64,000 nucleotides of DNA from DAOPYU01 sp942493245. Lineage in GTDB: Bacteria > Sumerlaeota > Sumerlaeia > UBA8349. The position numbers were made by a program, and so were the translations under genes. Below the pieces are notes generated by a model. The model worked only from the letters and a program-made list of their open reading frames with translations, was not told the DNA's origin and made no database searches. This document shows, one piece after another, positions 1 through 8,770 of the stretch (within the stretch, counting starts at the first letter, position 1; each line of letters opens with the position of its first letter). The stretch lies in NCBI GenBank assembly GCA_942493245.1, contig OW818685.1, forward strand, positions 4,526,001 through 4,590,000, written 5' to 3'.

Positions 1-255
1 AAACGTACCCGCCAGGATTCCAAGCAGCCCCAGCGTGGCCAGAAACAAATACTGCGCCGCACCCGCACGGTTCATTTGCCCATCACTCAGAAACGCAAGA
101 AAATTGTAGATCGCATACAACCCGAGCAACGCAAAGCCGGGATTCAATGGATCGAACCGGCGATGCGTTCGAACATCGTGTAAAGCGATCAACAGGCCTG
201 TCAGGCAGAAGGCGACAAAAGCAGTCAGGTAGGCAAGGAATGATTCGACAGTCAT
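1..255 (-). CDS. Membrane protein, N-terminal part (cut by window edge)
   Basis: Reading leftward from an ATG at 255, an open frame runs off the window after about 85 codons. The peptide begins MTVESFLAYLTAFVAFCLTG and has at least two hydrophobic stretches (about residues 5-25 and 40-55), then another near residue 70, so it is an integral membrane protein. Its start overlaps the stop of the upstream lipoprotein gene by one base (TGATG), which implies translational coupling. The position downstream of a Wzz-type gene suggests a surface-polysaccharide role such as an O-antigen polymerase or ligase, but too little is present to name a family. Confidence 0.6.
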   Translation of the reverse strand, partial: MTVESFLAYLTAFVAFCLTGLLIALHDVRTHRRFDPLNPGFALLGLYAIYNFLAFLSDGQMNRAGAAQYLFLATLGLLGILAGTF

Positions 256-1058
256 CAGTCCACGTCGGTGTGCCACCCAAGATTGACACGCTCAGTCCAG
301 GGTTTCCACTTCTCTCCCTCGTTTGAGGCAATCAAACTGGAAAAGTGGTAGGGCAGGTTAGGATACTCGATCGTCCGGCTGAGCATGACATAATCGCCCT
401 CCGGCCACTCTTCGGGTTTCAACCCCTTGATCGCGAACTCGATATAGCCGCGCTCCTTTTCCTTCTGGGTGAGCAGCAAGGCGGTCTTGGAACTCTCAAC
501 GGTCCCACGCAACGAGAACCAGACTTCCTTGCCGTTGCTTTTGAGGTCGGGTTTCGACTTGACATACAGAAGAACGGAGACCTTGAACTGATCGGTCTTC
601 GGATTGACCTGCTTCACCTTCTCCCATCCGAAGTCCATCAGATCAACACTGCCGTTCATTTTTTTGACGGCATCGCCCTTGCGCAGGGCCGCTTCTTTTT
701 CTTTCAGCGCCGCGACGACACGCGCATTGGACTTCAGCGCCGCGGGACAGGCCTGCCGGGCTTCGTACCAGTCCAGGAGCGATTTGGCCGCCATGATGCG
801 GCTCACCACCGAGTCGGCGCTCATGTCCGCGGGTTTGGGCGTGGCGGCTTTGGCCGCGTCCGCTTTGAGGGGGGCGGTTTTTTCGGACGCCGATTTGGCG
901 TCGGGCGTAGAGGTTTTGGCTGTGGAGGTTTTGGTTGGAGACGGCTTGGCCGTTTGCTGTTGTTCACACCCAGAGGCCACCAACAGGGCGCCGATCAGAC
1001 CGACGCCCGCCAGGCGGCGCGAAAATTGGAGTGTCTTGTTCATCAACAGGTTTCTCAT
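255..1058 (-). CDS. Lipoprotein of polysaccharide locus, function unknown
   Basis: A 267-residue protein with a type II signal: a basic start, a hydrophobic stretch, then a lipobox (VASGC, Cys near residue 31). A Thr/Ser/Ala/Lys-rich linker follows to about residue 80, typical of a tether from the lipidated end. The rest is a soluble domain I do not recognise. The start is preceded by a strong AGGAGG-type ribosome site. It lies 51 bases downstream of the Wzz-type gene and overlaps the next membrane-protein gene by one base, so it is probably the middle gene of an envelope-polysaccharide operon. Function beyond a periplasm-facing lipoprotein is not inferable. Confidence 0.75.
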   Translation of the reverse strand: MRNLLMNKTLQFSRRLAGVGLIGALLVASGCEQQQTAKPSPTKTSTAKTSTPDAKSASEKTAPLKADAAKAATPKPADMSADSVVSRIMAAKSLLDWYEARQACPAALKSNARVVAALKEKEAALRKGDAVKKMNGSVDLMDFGWEKVKQVNPKTDQFKVSVLLYVKSKPDLKSNGKEVWFSLRGTVESSKTALLLTQKEKERGYIEFAIKGLKPEEWPEGDYVMLSRTIEYPNLPYHFSSLIASNEGEKWKPWTERVNLGWHTDVD

Positions 1059-1109
1059 CGTTACTTTCCTCCTTTTGTCTCCCCTTGACTTTCAGTGTTT
1101 CGAACGGGG

Positions 1110-2954
1110 TTAATTGCCTGTATTCCGGTTCCCGGGTTCCGCGAGCAGGGTTTGCGCGGCAATGGCAACGCAAAGAAACATGCCCGTCAGGATCATGGCC
1201 AACAAAACAATCTGCATGCGTTTCGGGGAAGATTTGATGGGGTTTTCCTCCGCCTCGAACAACACCGCCAGGCCGCTGCGCGACTCGTTCTCCTGAACGG
1301 CTTTCAGCAGCATCACCTCGCCCGCCTTCTGAACCAGCGATTCGCGAATCACCTTGCGGCTCCGCACGTCGCGTCCCAGCGCGGCCTGCGCAAGATCCTT
1401 CTGGAAGACGTCCCGTTCGAGGTTTCGCAAACCGATCAGGGTCCCCGTTGTCTTCTTTCCGTCTCCGAGCAGGCGCAAGGTTGCCTCGCGTTCCTTCAAT
1501 CGTGCTTCCATTCTCTCCTGCACCAACTTGTTCCGAATCTCTTCGCTCTTCTGGCGCATTTCGTTGTACCGCTTCTGGAAGTAATCGAACACTTCCTGTT
1601 CTTTTTCGATAATCTCGGTGTGGCCTTTCTTGATGCCTTCGAGCAGGCTGATTTCCTTGCTCAGGTTATTGATCTTGGTGTTCAGGGTCTTGACCTTTTC
1701 CTCGTAATACGCCATTCGGCTCTGCAAACCTTTCGCCTTGGCGTCGAGTTGCAGAATTTGCCCGTGGATCTCTTCGTAGACGGGGTTCGAGATCTCCGTC
1801 TTGAGCGGCTCCCGAATCTTTGCGGCCTCGGAAGTACTCTTCCCCTGGACATAGGCGTCCCACAGGGCATCGTCCGTGATGGCCTTGTTCAGCACAATTT
1901 TGGGCAACTCGTCTTTGGCTGCCGCCAGCAGGCTTTCGTACTGCGTTTTTGCATTGGCCATTTCATCCTGAGAGGTCATCATCGTGATTCGGGCCGTTTT
2001 CATGTTTTCACTGGCGCTGGCCAGCTCGATTTTTTTGAAGGCCAGCTCCGCTTTCATTTCAAACTCGGACAAGGCCCGCTGACTGCGCACCAGCGCGTAC
2101 GCCGAAGCAACCGAGGGTTGCGACTCGGTTGTGGTTTCGGTCAATGTCGTCAGTTTTTCGTCTTCCCAGAATCGCCGCATGGCATAGTTGCCGATCCAGA
2201 CGTTCTCCACCGTCTGGCACCGCAGGCGATCCTCGTAGTATTCAAGCTGTTTCTCCTGAACCCGGACGTTCAGGTCCAGCTCCGCCCAATCGCTGAAGAG
2301 AGAGTTGTACTGGCTGCGAATGGTTTTCATCCATTGCCGTTTGATCGGCAACTGGTCCTTCAATACCGCCAGCGTGTAGGCCTTTTCGCTTAGCAGGAGT
2401 TCGGAGTCCGCTTTCTTCGAGACGGTGTCCACGAACTGGCTCAGGTCGTCCCGGTCGCTCTCGTACATGCGGCTCACGCGCTTTTCCGTGATCGCTTTCC
2501 ACGCATCGGCAATCTGTTTTGAACGCTTGGGATCTTTCGTCTCGACAGACAGGAGCGCCACGGGCAGGAGCGACTGCTCGCGATCCTGTTTCCGGCGGAC
2601 CTCAACCTTGAGATCTTTCTTGAAGTTCCGGAAAAGTTCATCCTTCGGCACCACACCCTGAAGGGTCATTGAGGTGTAAAGGCCATACTGCACCTGATCG
2701 GACTCCACAATCTCACGCACCACTTCGATATCCAGAGGCGGGGTCTCGCCTGTCACCTTGACCGAGGGGGTCTTCACCATGAGTGCGGTCGTCGAGGTGT
2801 AGCGATTGGGAATCAACAGAGAAGCCAGCGCAACCAGAACCCCCACGCCAAGTGTGACACCAACGATTCGGAATTTGCGCTCGTAAAGGCGCCGCAGCGC
2901 CTGGATAAACGGCGGGTTCTCGTTCAATTGCAAATCGGCAGGAGTGGTGGGCAT
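1110..2954 (-). CDS. Wzz-type polysaccharide co-polymerase (chain-length determinant)
   Basis: About 614 residues with polysaccharide co-polymerase architecture: a short cytoplasmic start, a first membrane segment at about residues 30-50 followed by the RYTSTTALMV motif typical of Wzz proteins, a long charged, coiled-coil-rich periplasmic region, and a second membrane segment near the C-terminus (MQIVLLAMILTGMFLCVAIA). No Walker A kinase domain is fused, so it is the PCP type without tyrosine kinase. Such proteins set the length of exported polysaccharide. I chose the ATG at 2954 because a GAGGAAAG ribosome site precedes it; an in-frame ATG at 3017 would add 21 residues of unlike composition. 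The lipoprotein and membrane protein follow on the same strand. Confidence 0.85.
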   Translation of the reverse strand: MPTTPADLQLNENPPFIQALRRLYERKFRIVGVTLGVGVLVALASLLIPNRYTSTTALMVKTPSVKVTGETPPLDIEVVREIVESDQVQYGLYTSMTLQGVVPKDELFRNFKKDLKVEVRRKQDREQSLLPVALLSVETKDPKRSKQIADAWKAITEKRVSRMYESDRDDLSQFVDTVSKKADSELLLSEKAYTLAVLKDQLPIKRQWMKTIRSQYNSLFSDWAELDLNVRVQEKQLEYYEDRLRCQTVENVWIGNYAMRRFWEDEKLTTLTETTTESQPSVASAYALVRSQRALSEFEMKAELAFKKIELASASENMKTARITMMTSQDEMANAKTQYESLLAAAKDELPKIVLNKAITDDALWDAYVQGKSTSEAAKIREPLKTEISNPVYEEIHGQILQLDAKAKGLQSRMAYYEEKVKTLNTKINNLSKEISLLEGIKKGHTEIIEKEQEVFDYFQKRYNEMRQKSEEIRNKLVQERMEARLKEREATLRLLGDGKKTTGTLIGLRNLERDVFQKDLAQAALGRDVRSRKVIRESLVQKAGEVMLLKAVQENESRSGLAVLFEAEENPIKSSPKRMQIVLLAMILTGMFLCVAIAAQTLLAEPGNRNTGN

Positions 2955-3111
2955 CGGGATCGCTTTCCTCAGGCGTTTTTCGGGGTGAAAATACCCCCCC
3001 GTGGACTCGGTTGGCATGAGCCTGTCGTATCAGACTTTAGAGAAAACCCCTGTATTTTTCAAGGAGTTTCTCCCCTTTGGCAAAACCCGGAAGGGGAAAG
3101 GGGAGAAAGGG

Positions 3112-3234
3112 GGAATGGATAATTGACAGTGGACAGCCCAAAATCTACCGGCACGGCCACCGCCATTCAGTACAACTGGTTGTTCCCGTACTCTTGCGCT
3201 ACCCGTCAGGCAGGCCTCCCCTTCCCCATTATCC
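3112..3234. repeat. Inverted GGATAAT-type intergenic repeat pair
   Basis: GGAATGGATAATTGACAGTG lies near 3112-3131 and the inverted counterpart, CCCCATTATCCATGACC, near 3219-3234. The shared core is ATGGATAAT. Related copies occur at 21590, 22484-22510 (interrupted by the insertion sequence) and 42650. The right arm overlaps the stop codon of the epimerase gene. No coding frame fits the ~85 bases between the arms. Confidence 0.6.
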
Positions 3235-4287
3235 ATGACCTTCAAGACGTTGCTTCCAACCCTGCAGAATCTCTTCGAAAATCCGATCCAGAGAGACCGT
3301 GATCGCCCACTGCGGGTAATGGCTTCGAATCAAGCTCAGGTCGCTGTAGTAGCAGATATGATCGCCAATGCGGGGCTGTTCGGAATACTCGAACGCCATC
3401 TTGCGGCCCGAAAGTGCCTCGACCCGGTCGAACGCCTCGAGGATCGAGCAACTGTTGGCCCGTCCCCCGCCGATATTGTAAACCACGCCACATCGGGGCG
3501 TTTCAATGAAGGCCTGAATAAACCGCGCCACATCGAGGCTGTGGATGTTGTCGCGCACCTGTTTGCCTTTGTAACCGTGGATCGTGTAAAGGCGCCCTTC
3601 GAGGTTGCACCGTACCAGATAACTCAGGAATCCGTGCAATTCCACCCCCGAATGCGCGGGACCGGTCAGGCATCCGCCCCGCAGGCAACAGGTCTTCATC
3701 CCGAAATACCGGCCATATTCCTGAGTCAACGCGTCCGCGGCCAGTTTGCTGACCCCGAAGAGCGAGTGCGTCGAGTGGTCCACCGAAAGAGTTTCCGGAA
3801 TCCCCCTGGCGAAGGCGGGGTCGGCGTACTCCCAACGTCGCGCCTCCTCGCGCAGTTCAAGACGATTGGGCGCGTCGCCATATACCTTGTTGGTCGAAAG
3901 CAGGACGAAAGGCGCGTCCGGGGCGTGGCGGCGGGTGGCTTCAAGAAGGTTCAGCGTCCCGACTGCGTTGGTGTCGAAGTCCTCGAAGGGAATGGCCGCC
4001 GCGCGGTCGTGACTCGGTTGAGCGGCGGCATGGACAATCGCGTCGGGGCGGATCGTCGCAACCAGATCCAGTACGCGCGCCCGGTCGCGAATGTCGAGTT
4101 CGTGGTGGGTAAAGCGCTTCAGGCCGGCTTCGAGCCGCCGCTGGTTCCAGCGGGTGTCCCCTTCCGGCCCGAAGAACACCGCCCGCTGGTTGTTGTCGAG
4201 ACCTTGGACCGTCCAGCCGAGCGCGTCGAAATAGGCGCAGACTTCCGACCCGATCAGGCCGCTCGACCCCGTGATGAGTATCCGCAT
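3229..4287 (-). CDS. NAD-dependent sugar-nucleotide epimerase/dehydratase
   Basis: A 352-residue short-chain dehydrogenase/reductase of the extended type. It opens with the NAD-binding glycine motif (MRILITGSSGLIGSEV), carries HAAAQPSHDRA after the fourth strand, the catalytic serine region (LLSTNKVYGD) and a late Tyr-x3-Lys equivalent (SLFGVSKLAAD, with Phe in the usual Tyr position). It resembles CDP-tyvelose/CDP-paratose 2-epimerase-like proteins, so it probably makes a sugar donor for the neighbouring polysaccharide genes; the exact substrate is inference. The frame is open upstream to 4722, but the Rossmann motif fixes the start at 4287. The final codons (Gly-His-Gly-stop) fall inside a dispersed GGATAAT-type repeat. 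Confidence 0.85.
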   Translation of the reverse strand: MRILITGSSGLIGSEVCAYFDALGWTVQGLDNNQRAVFFGPEGDTRWNQRRLEAGLKRFTHHELDIRDRARVLDLVATIRPDAIVHAAAQPSHDRAAAIPFEDFDTNAVGTLNLLEATRRHAPDAPFVLLSTNKVYGDAPNRLELREEARRWEYADPAFARGIPETLSVDHSTHSLFGVSKLAADALTQEYGRYFGMKTCCLRGGCLTGPAHSGVELHGFLSYLVRCNLEGRLYTIHGYKGKQVRDNIHSLDVARFIQAFIETPRCGVVYNIGGGRANSCSILEAFDRVEALSGRKMAFEYSEQPRIGDHICYYSDLSLIRSHYPQWAITVSLDRIFEEILQGWKQRLEGHG

Positions 4288-4740
4288 GGACGTGATCGCT
4301 TTCACTGCGGGAGTGGCGCCGGGCGTGTCCTCTGGGAGAGAAATACTTCCGGACGCCGGACGCGGTACCCTTCCACGGTTAGCCAACCGTCCCCGGGATG
4401 TCAAGCAAAGAGCGTAGTAGGAAGCCAGGTTTCGTGCGGAGGTGAATTCATACGAAGTCTCTATTCTCCTTATCGTCTCGGAAAAATTTGAGGCTTGGGA
4501 GTCTGGATTGCATGGAAAAAGCATGGGATTATATCCAAAAATTTTAACTCCGAATCCCGGAGAATCTACTTGTGCCGTTGAACTTGAACGATTAAGTTCG
4601 TACATGTTGGTTTTCGGACAAAGACCGTGATGACACAATCTTCCCTCCGAGGTCTGTAAATCAGGCAAAGAAATTCCCAAGGAGGCAAACCCATCATGCG
4701 TCTGCAAGATGAATCCGGCCAAACGGAGGTGTATCCGAAC
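4288..4740. other. Divergent intergenic region without a gene
   Basis: The 453 bases between the epimerase and the lipoprotein are more AT-rich than the surroundings and hold no convincing gene. They must contain the divergent promoters. One possible plus-strand promoter is TTGCAT (4508-4513), 16 bases, TATATC (4530-4535). A strong ribosome site (AAGGAGG, 4679-4685) precedes an ATG at 4696 that is in frame with the lipoprotein and could be an alternative start. Confidence 0.5.
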
Positions 4741-5325
4741 ATGAAAATTGGAAGAACCTGTGCCTCGTTTTTCATTGTTTTCTGTTTAGTCGCTTTCTTG
4801 CCTGGTTGTGCCGAATCTCGCTATTTCGTAGATCGCACACGGGACGCTGGTGATATTGTTTCCCTGACAGCAGGGGTAGGACTTGGTGCCAAAGCGCGAA
4901 CAGGTCCGATCCATATTGGACTCCTATGGTATCAGGGCACGCTTGGCTATAGCTATGGCTGGGTAGACTGGGGAAACGAGATGGATTTTGACTGGACTGC
5001 AGGAACATTTGAATTCTCTGATCTTGGTTCGGACCGAGGAAAAGAATATGGGGCATCGGGCGGAATTCCAACCTTCTTGAGTGATTCTAGGGCAACGGCC
5101 TTTCCCTTTCTCAGCGCAATTGACAATTCCATCGTTTATAAAGAATCGCATCGAGATCCCCTCTTTGACCCGTTTTATAGTCAGATTGAAATCTGTGGCG
5201 GGATGGTTGGGTGTATGCGGTTGGGAGTTAACCCGGGGGAACTTGCGGATTTTGTTATAGGGTGGTTTGGGGTTGATTTCTTTGACGATGATATTGGAAT
5301 CATCAAGGGAAAAGAGAGCGAATAA
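4741..5325 (+). CDS. Putative lipoprotein, unknown function
   Basis: A 194-residue protein with a lipoprotein signal: Lys/Arg start, a hydrophobic stretch (FFIVFCLVAFL) and the lipobox LPGC with Cys near residue 23. The mature part contains RDAGDIVSLTAGVGLGAKAR followed by GPIHIGLLWY, a pattern I associate with a family of small lipoproteins of unknown function found in spirochaetes and other environmental bacteria (from memory, not searched). Two in-frame ATGs each have a good ribosome site: 4741 (GGAGGT) and 4696 (AAGGAGG). I prefer 4741 because it puts the basic residues directly before the hydrophobic core. The gene is clearly less GC-rich than the GNAT gene downstream. Confidence 0.65.
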   Translation: MKIGRTCASFFIVFCLVAFLPGCAESRYFVDRTRDAGDIVSLTAGVGLGAKARTGPIHIGLLWYQGTLGYSYGWVDWGNEMDFDWTAGTFEFSDLGSDRGKEYGASGGIPTFLSDSRATAFPFLSAIDNSIVYKESHRDPLFDPFYSQIEICGGMVGCMRLGVNPGELADFVIGWFGVDFFDDDIGIIKGKESE

Positions 5326-5536
5326 TCCGGGACGATTGAATTGTGGAATCTGAATTTGCCCAACCGCCGATTGAAGCATCAAACCACTTGTTCATGGTTA
5401 ACTCCGGATAACACAGACGACGGAAGAGGTTGCGTGACCCGCTGAGATCGGCTAAAATCCGAAAAAATACTGGGGCGAGGTTCCACCGCGAACTTTCTGA
5501 CTCGCCGAGAGCCACGAATAAGGAGTTTGCCCTAAC

Positions 5537-6556
5537 ATGACCCTGCGACCGTTGACCCTGCAAAACCTGGACGATTTGCGCGCGCTTTTCCTGAGTTTTC
5601 CCTACAAAGCGCACCAGCAGCGCGCACAGGGGCTGGAGGCGGACCGGCTGGCCGAGTTTTTCACCCAGGCCGAAGAGCGGGTGCTGCGCAAAGTGCTTCA
5701 GGAAAACCGCCCCTGTCAGTGGCTGCTCCGGCACGACACGGGCGAGTCGGTCTTCGCCGCCCTCCACGAGGACGCCTGGCACACGAAATTCTACCCCTGG
5801 CGTTTCGGGCGAATCGCCCCCTTTCTTTCCCACATGGCATCGGAAACGGCGCGCCTGGAAATGCTCGATTTCCTCCTCGACCGGGCGCGTGAGCGCGGGT
5901 TCGAGCACCTGACCACCCGGGTGGACGGCGCCGAGTATCGGGCGGCCCAGGCGCTCGAGGCGCGCGGGTTCCGCCTGGTGGATTCGTCGGTCAAGATGTC
6001 GGCGCGGTTCTCGGACGTGCCGGATCTGGCGATCCCGTCGCGCGCCACCGCCATGCGGGTGCGCGCGTGGAAGGAAACGGATCTCGAAGCGATCCGCCGC
6101 ATCGCCGCGCAGTCGCACCCGATGAATCATTATTACAACGACCCCTGGCTGCCCCGCGAGGACAGCAACCGCCTGTTCGCCGCCTGGGTCGAGCGGTGCT
6201 GCCAGGGGCTGGCGTGCGATATTTTCGTGCTCGACCACCGGGGCGAGATCGAGGGATTTGTGGTCTATCTGAACCCGAGCAGTCTGAACACGGCGTTCGG
6301 CCTAAAACTGGTCATTCTGGATTTTGTCTGTCTGGCGGAACCGGCCCGCGGGGGCGGGGTCGGACGCTGGTTCATCGACCAGACCCTGCAGCGGCTCTCC
6401 GACCACTTCGCGATGGTCGAACTGCGCACGAGCCACCACAACTATCCCGCGCTGGCCTGTTATCAGGCGCTGGGGATGCGGATCGTCTCGACGGACCTGA
6501 TCTACCACCGCCATGAACCGAACCTGGCGGGCAGCGCAAAGGAAAATCGGTCATGA
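5537..6556 (+). CDS. GNAT-family acetyltransferase (tandem domains)
   Basis: A 339-residue protein that looks like two GNAT folds in tandem. The C-terminal half, from about residue 172 (MRVRAWKETDLEAIRRIA), keeps the acetyl-CoA-binding features: a FVCLAEPARGGGVGRWFID strand-loop-helix matching motif A, then HHNYPALACYQALGMRIV, the usual end of the fold. The N-terminal half (MTLRPLTLQNLDDLRALFLS through EARGFRLVDSS) has the same plan but a poorer motif A. The C-terminal domain resembles WecD/RffC-like sugar N-acetyltransferases; the substrate is unknown. It overlaps the following DUF2225 gene by four bases (ATGA), so the two are cotranslated. Confidence 0.8.
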   Translation: MTLRPLTLQNLDDLRALFLSFPYKAHQQRAQGLEADRLAEFFTQAEERVLRKVLQENRPCQWLLRHDTGESVFAALHEDAWHTKFYPWRFGRIAPFLSHMASETARLEMLDFLLDRARERGFEHLTTRVDGAEYRAAQALEARGFRLVDSSVKMSARFSDVPDLAIPSRATAMRVRAWKETDLEAIRRIAAQSHPMNHYYNDPWLPREDSNRLFAAWVERCCQGLACDIFVLDHRGEIEGFVVYLNPSSLNTAFGLKLVILDFVCLAEPARGGGVGRWFIDQTLQRLSDHFAMVELRTSHHNYPALACYQALGMRIVSTDLIYHRHEPNLAGSAKENRS

Positions 6557-7923
6557 GCGACGAATTTCAATCGCCTTTTATCGAAAAAACCCTGGTCTGT
6601 CCGGCGTGCGGTCAAGCGGCGGCGCAACTGTTTTTCAAGTCGCGCCTGTTTGTGCCGGGCGAACGGGAATCGGACCAGCACGTGCTCAATTACAACTGGC
6701 TGGTCCCGAATGTCCGACAAGTGCCCCCGGCGTTTTATGCTGTCTTGAAATGCCCGGCCTGCCATTTCTCGGACTTGCGCGAGGACTTTCAGACCCCGTC
6801 CGAAAATTCGTTCAACCGGCGTCTGATCAAGGCCTTCAAGGCGGCCGGACAGAAGGACAAACTCATCATGGAACTTCTGGCCCGGCACATCCAGTATTCG
6901 GAACTGGATTTCGGGTCCGCCCTCAACCTGCATTTTCTGGCCCTGTACGCGCAGACGCTCCTGCCGGCCGAGTCGTGCGACACCTACAAGATCGCCCGTC
7001 TGCTCCTGCGCATCGCCTGGCTCTACCGCGAGAACACCCCCGACGAGGAAGGCAACCTGCAACTGCCCACGGTTGAAGACATTCAGAAAAACGTGGCGAA
7101 CTTCGAGAATCTTCTCTACCAGACGCGCACGGATTACGAGCGGGCGAGCGCCGGCCTGCTTCAACGCGCCACGGAATTGCGCGAGGCCTTTGAGGAGAAA
7201 GGGGCGGAAAATCCGTACCTGAAATCGCGCCTCGGTCTGACCCGCCAGTTTGAAGGCGTTCTTTCGGAAATCTATCAGATCAAGCGCCTGCTGCACCTGG
7301 ACCTGCGCGGCGACCTCGAATCTGGGGCGGTCGAGGGCGCGGCCTTCTTCTCCTTCCCCAGCTACCACCATTTCTTCGAACGCCTGAAAGGGGTTTGGTC
7401 GTTTGCGCCCGGAGATGAGAAAGAGGCGATCCTGTTGAGCATTGCCTACTTCGAGCGGAGTGTGGCGACCGACCCGGCGTTCGAGGACTCGGAAAAATAC
7501 TTCGCCGCCATCAAACTCATCACCGACCTGATGCTGCGAACCGGCAACCTCGAAGGCGCCTACGCCATGGTCCGCTCCATTTACAAAACCGCCTCGGACA
7601 CCCGCCAGCGGTTCCAGCGCGAACTGCGCGAAAACAAGGAACTCCAGGAACACGAGAAAAAAGTTCTGCAAAGCCGGATCGAGCGGACAGCGGGTTCGAT
7701 CGAACAGGCGGGGCAACTGCGTCACCATCTCCTGAACAAATTCCTCGAACGAGACCGTTCGAAGATCGAGGCGATTCTGGCCGAAAACCCGGACGCCGAT
7801 CTCGAAACCCTCGAGAAACTCCTCGTTGACGAGGGAGTGCCCGAAGCGCTGGTCCTGAAAATACAGGAAAAGGGCGGGTTGCTCGAGCACGTGGCGCGCA
7901 AAAAACGCGGGTTTTTCTCCTGA
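6553..7923 (+). CDS. DUF2225-family protein with N-terminal zinc ribbon
   Basis: A 456-residue cytoplasmic protein. The first ~75 residues hold two CPxC knuckles (CPACGQ near residue 16 and CPACHF near residue 68), which form the zinc-ribbon start of the DUF2225 family. The rest is helical, Glu/Leu/Lys-rich and TPR-like, with a strongly charged C-terminal helix region ending in Lys/Arg residues. The biochemical role of DUF2225 is not established to my knowledge. The ATGA overlap with the acetyltransferase suggests the two work in one process. Confidence 0.8.
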   Translation: MSDEFQSPFIEKTLVCPACGQAAAQLFFKSRLFVPGERESDQHVLNYNWLVPNVRQVPPAFYAVLKCPACHFSDLREDFQTPSENSFNRRLIKAFKAAGQKDKLIMELLARHIQYSELDFGSALNLHFLALYAQTLLPAESCDTYKIARLLLRIAWLYRENTPDEEGNLQLPTVEDIQKNVANFENLLYQTRTDYERASAGLLQRATELREAFEEKGAENPYLKSRLGLTRQFEGVLSEIYQIKRLLHLDLRGDLESGAVEGAAFFSFPSYHHFFERLKGVWSFAPGDEKEAILLSIAYFERSVATDPAFEDSEKYFAAIKLITDLMLRTGNLEGAYAMVRSIYKTASDTRQRFQRELRENKELQEHEKKVLQSRIERTAGSIEQAGQLRHHLLNKFLERDRSKIEAILAENPDADLETLEKLLVDEGVPEALVLKIQEKGGLLEHVARKKRGFFS

Positions 7924-8075
7924 AATAGACCCGGATGCCCGGTTTTATAAAAAAAGTTCCGCGAAAAACGAAAAGTCTTGCGCCGGACCCGACTCTTGGG
8001 TATTGCTTATTGAATGTGGGACTTTGAATCCGAGGAGATGCGCGACCCTGATTCTCCTCGAGTGCGGAGCGCCGT

Positions 8076-8318
8076 ATGGAACTGATGGCCGACGTCCAAA
8101 CCCTGATACGGTACCTCTACCGGTCGTCTTCCGACACGGTGCTCGATTTGTGGGACCATATCCTGGATTTCTGGGACTGGGTCCTGGGCCGCGAAGTGGA
8201 AATCATCGAGGGACCCAAACCGTTCCTGCCCAACAAGTCGCCCAAGTCCCCTACATCAACATCGCCATCCAGACCGGACTCTCTCCGTTCCCCGGATGCG
8301 TCTTCCGATCCCCGGTAA
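8076..8318 (+). CDS. Possible small protein
   Basis: An 80-codon frame starting at an ATG preceded by GCGGAGC. The first ~54 residues look protein-like (MELMADVQTLIRYLYRSSSD, then an acidic Trp-rich helix with LWDHILDFWDWVLG). The last ~25 are Ser/Pro-rich and low in complexity. A hairpin followed by eight T residues begins 27 bases after the stop, consistent with a transcribed unit. I recognise no family; it could be a chance frame in the leader of the repeat region. Confidence 0.4.
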   Translation: MELMADVQTLIRYLYRSSSDTVLDLWDHILDFWDWVLGREVEIIEGPKPFLPNKSPKSPTSTSPSRPDSLRSPDASSDPR

Positions 8319-8344
8319 ACAGCGAGTCTTGTCCGTCAGAAGAA

Positions 8345-8369
8345 ACCCGCCCATGGGCGGTTTTTTTTG
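8345..8369 (+). terminator. Rho-independent terminator
   Basis: A self-complementary CCGCCCATGGGCGG core (8347-8360), with A residues before it that pair with the first of eight consecutive T residues. It lies 27 bases after the small ORF and about 420 bases after the DUF2225 gene, and probably ends that transcription unit. Confidence 0.7.
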
Positions 8370-8420
8370 TTTTCGGACTCGAACCGGAGGCGCAGGCTCT
8401 CGACCCAGAAACGGTTCTTT

Positions 8421-8454
8421 GAGGTGGCACGGGCGTCCCGCCCGTGAGGCGGTT
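8421..8454 (+). repeat. Half copy of the 135-bp MITE-like element
   Basis: This stretch starts GAGGTGGCACGGGCG and continues through the first hairpin to GAGGCGGTT, matching the first 34 bases of the element seen complete at 25664-25799 (minus orientation) and 19630-19764. After 8454 the similarity stops, so it is a truncated or decayed copy. Confidence 0.7.
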
Positions 8455-8531
8455 TGGGGGGCGTTTTTTAGTGCCAGATAGACACAGGGCGGCCCCAGGG
8501 ACGGCATATCCCCCCAAAAAAATAGATGGTT

Positions 8532-8563
8532 TCTGGGAGGGCGGGCGTCCTCGCCCGCCTGAA
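8532..8563. repeat. GC-rich hairpin repeat (type B)
   Basis: A TCTGGGAGGGCGGGCG arm and its reverse complement CGCCCGCC form a hairpin. The same unit occurs at 50211-50246, where it encodes the end of a deacetylase, and inside 63049-63157. It is non-coding here. Confidence 0.7.
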
Positions 8564-8632
8564 GGAAATAGGTAAGCCTTTCGCCACCGGTCGCCCCCCA
8601 GAGAAGGGGTTCCCGATCTGAGGAAAGAATCC

Positions 8633-8707
8633 GTAGGGGCGGGTTTCAAACCCGCCCGGCAAATGCTCCGGATTGGGAAAGGGCGGGTTTGAAACCCGCC
8701 CCTACAG
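8633..8707. repeat. Paired GGGGCGGGTTTCAAACCC repeats, inverted
   Basis: GTAGGGGCGGGTTTCAAACC begins near 8633 and its inverted counterpart ends near 8707 (GAAACCCGCCCCTAC). Each arm is itself a hairpin (GGGTTTCAAACCC), so the whole is a hairpin of hairpins. This motif is a common intergenic repeat in several environmental phyla. No coding potential. Confidence 0.7.
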
Positions 8708-8770
8708 ATATTTCGGCTTGGAAAACACCGAACAGAGAATGGCTAAAGGGTTACGCCCACATATAGCCCT

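Noticed and set aside
8003..8422. A 139-codon plus-strand frame overlapping the 80-codon small ORF
   Set aside because: It runs through the terminator hairpin and has no ribosome site; the 8076 frame is the better candidate.
8532..8707. REP elements mobilised by a RAYT (Y1) transposase
   Set aside because: The hairpins fit the idea, but no Y1/RAYT transposase gene is in the window, so I list them only as repeats.
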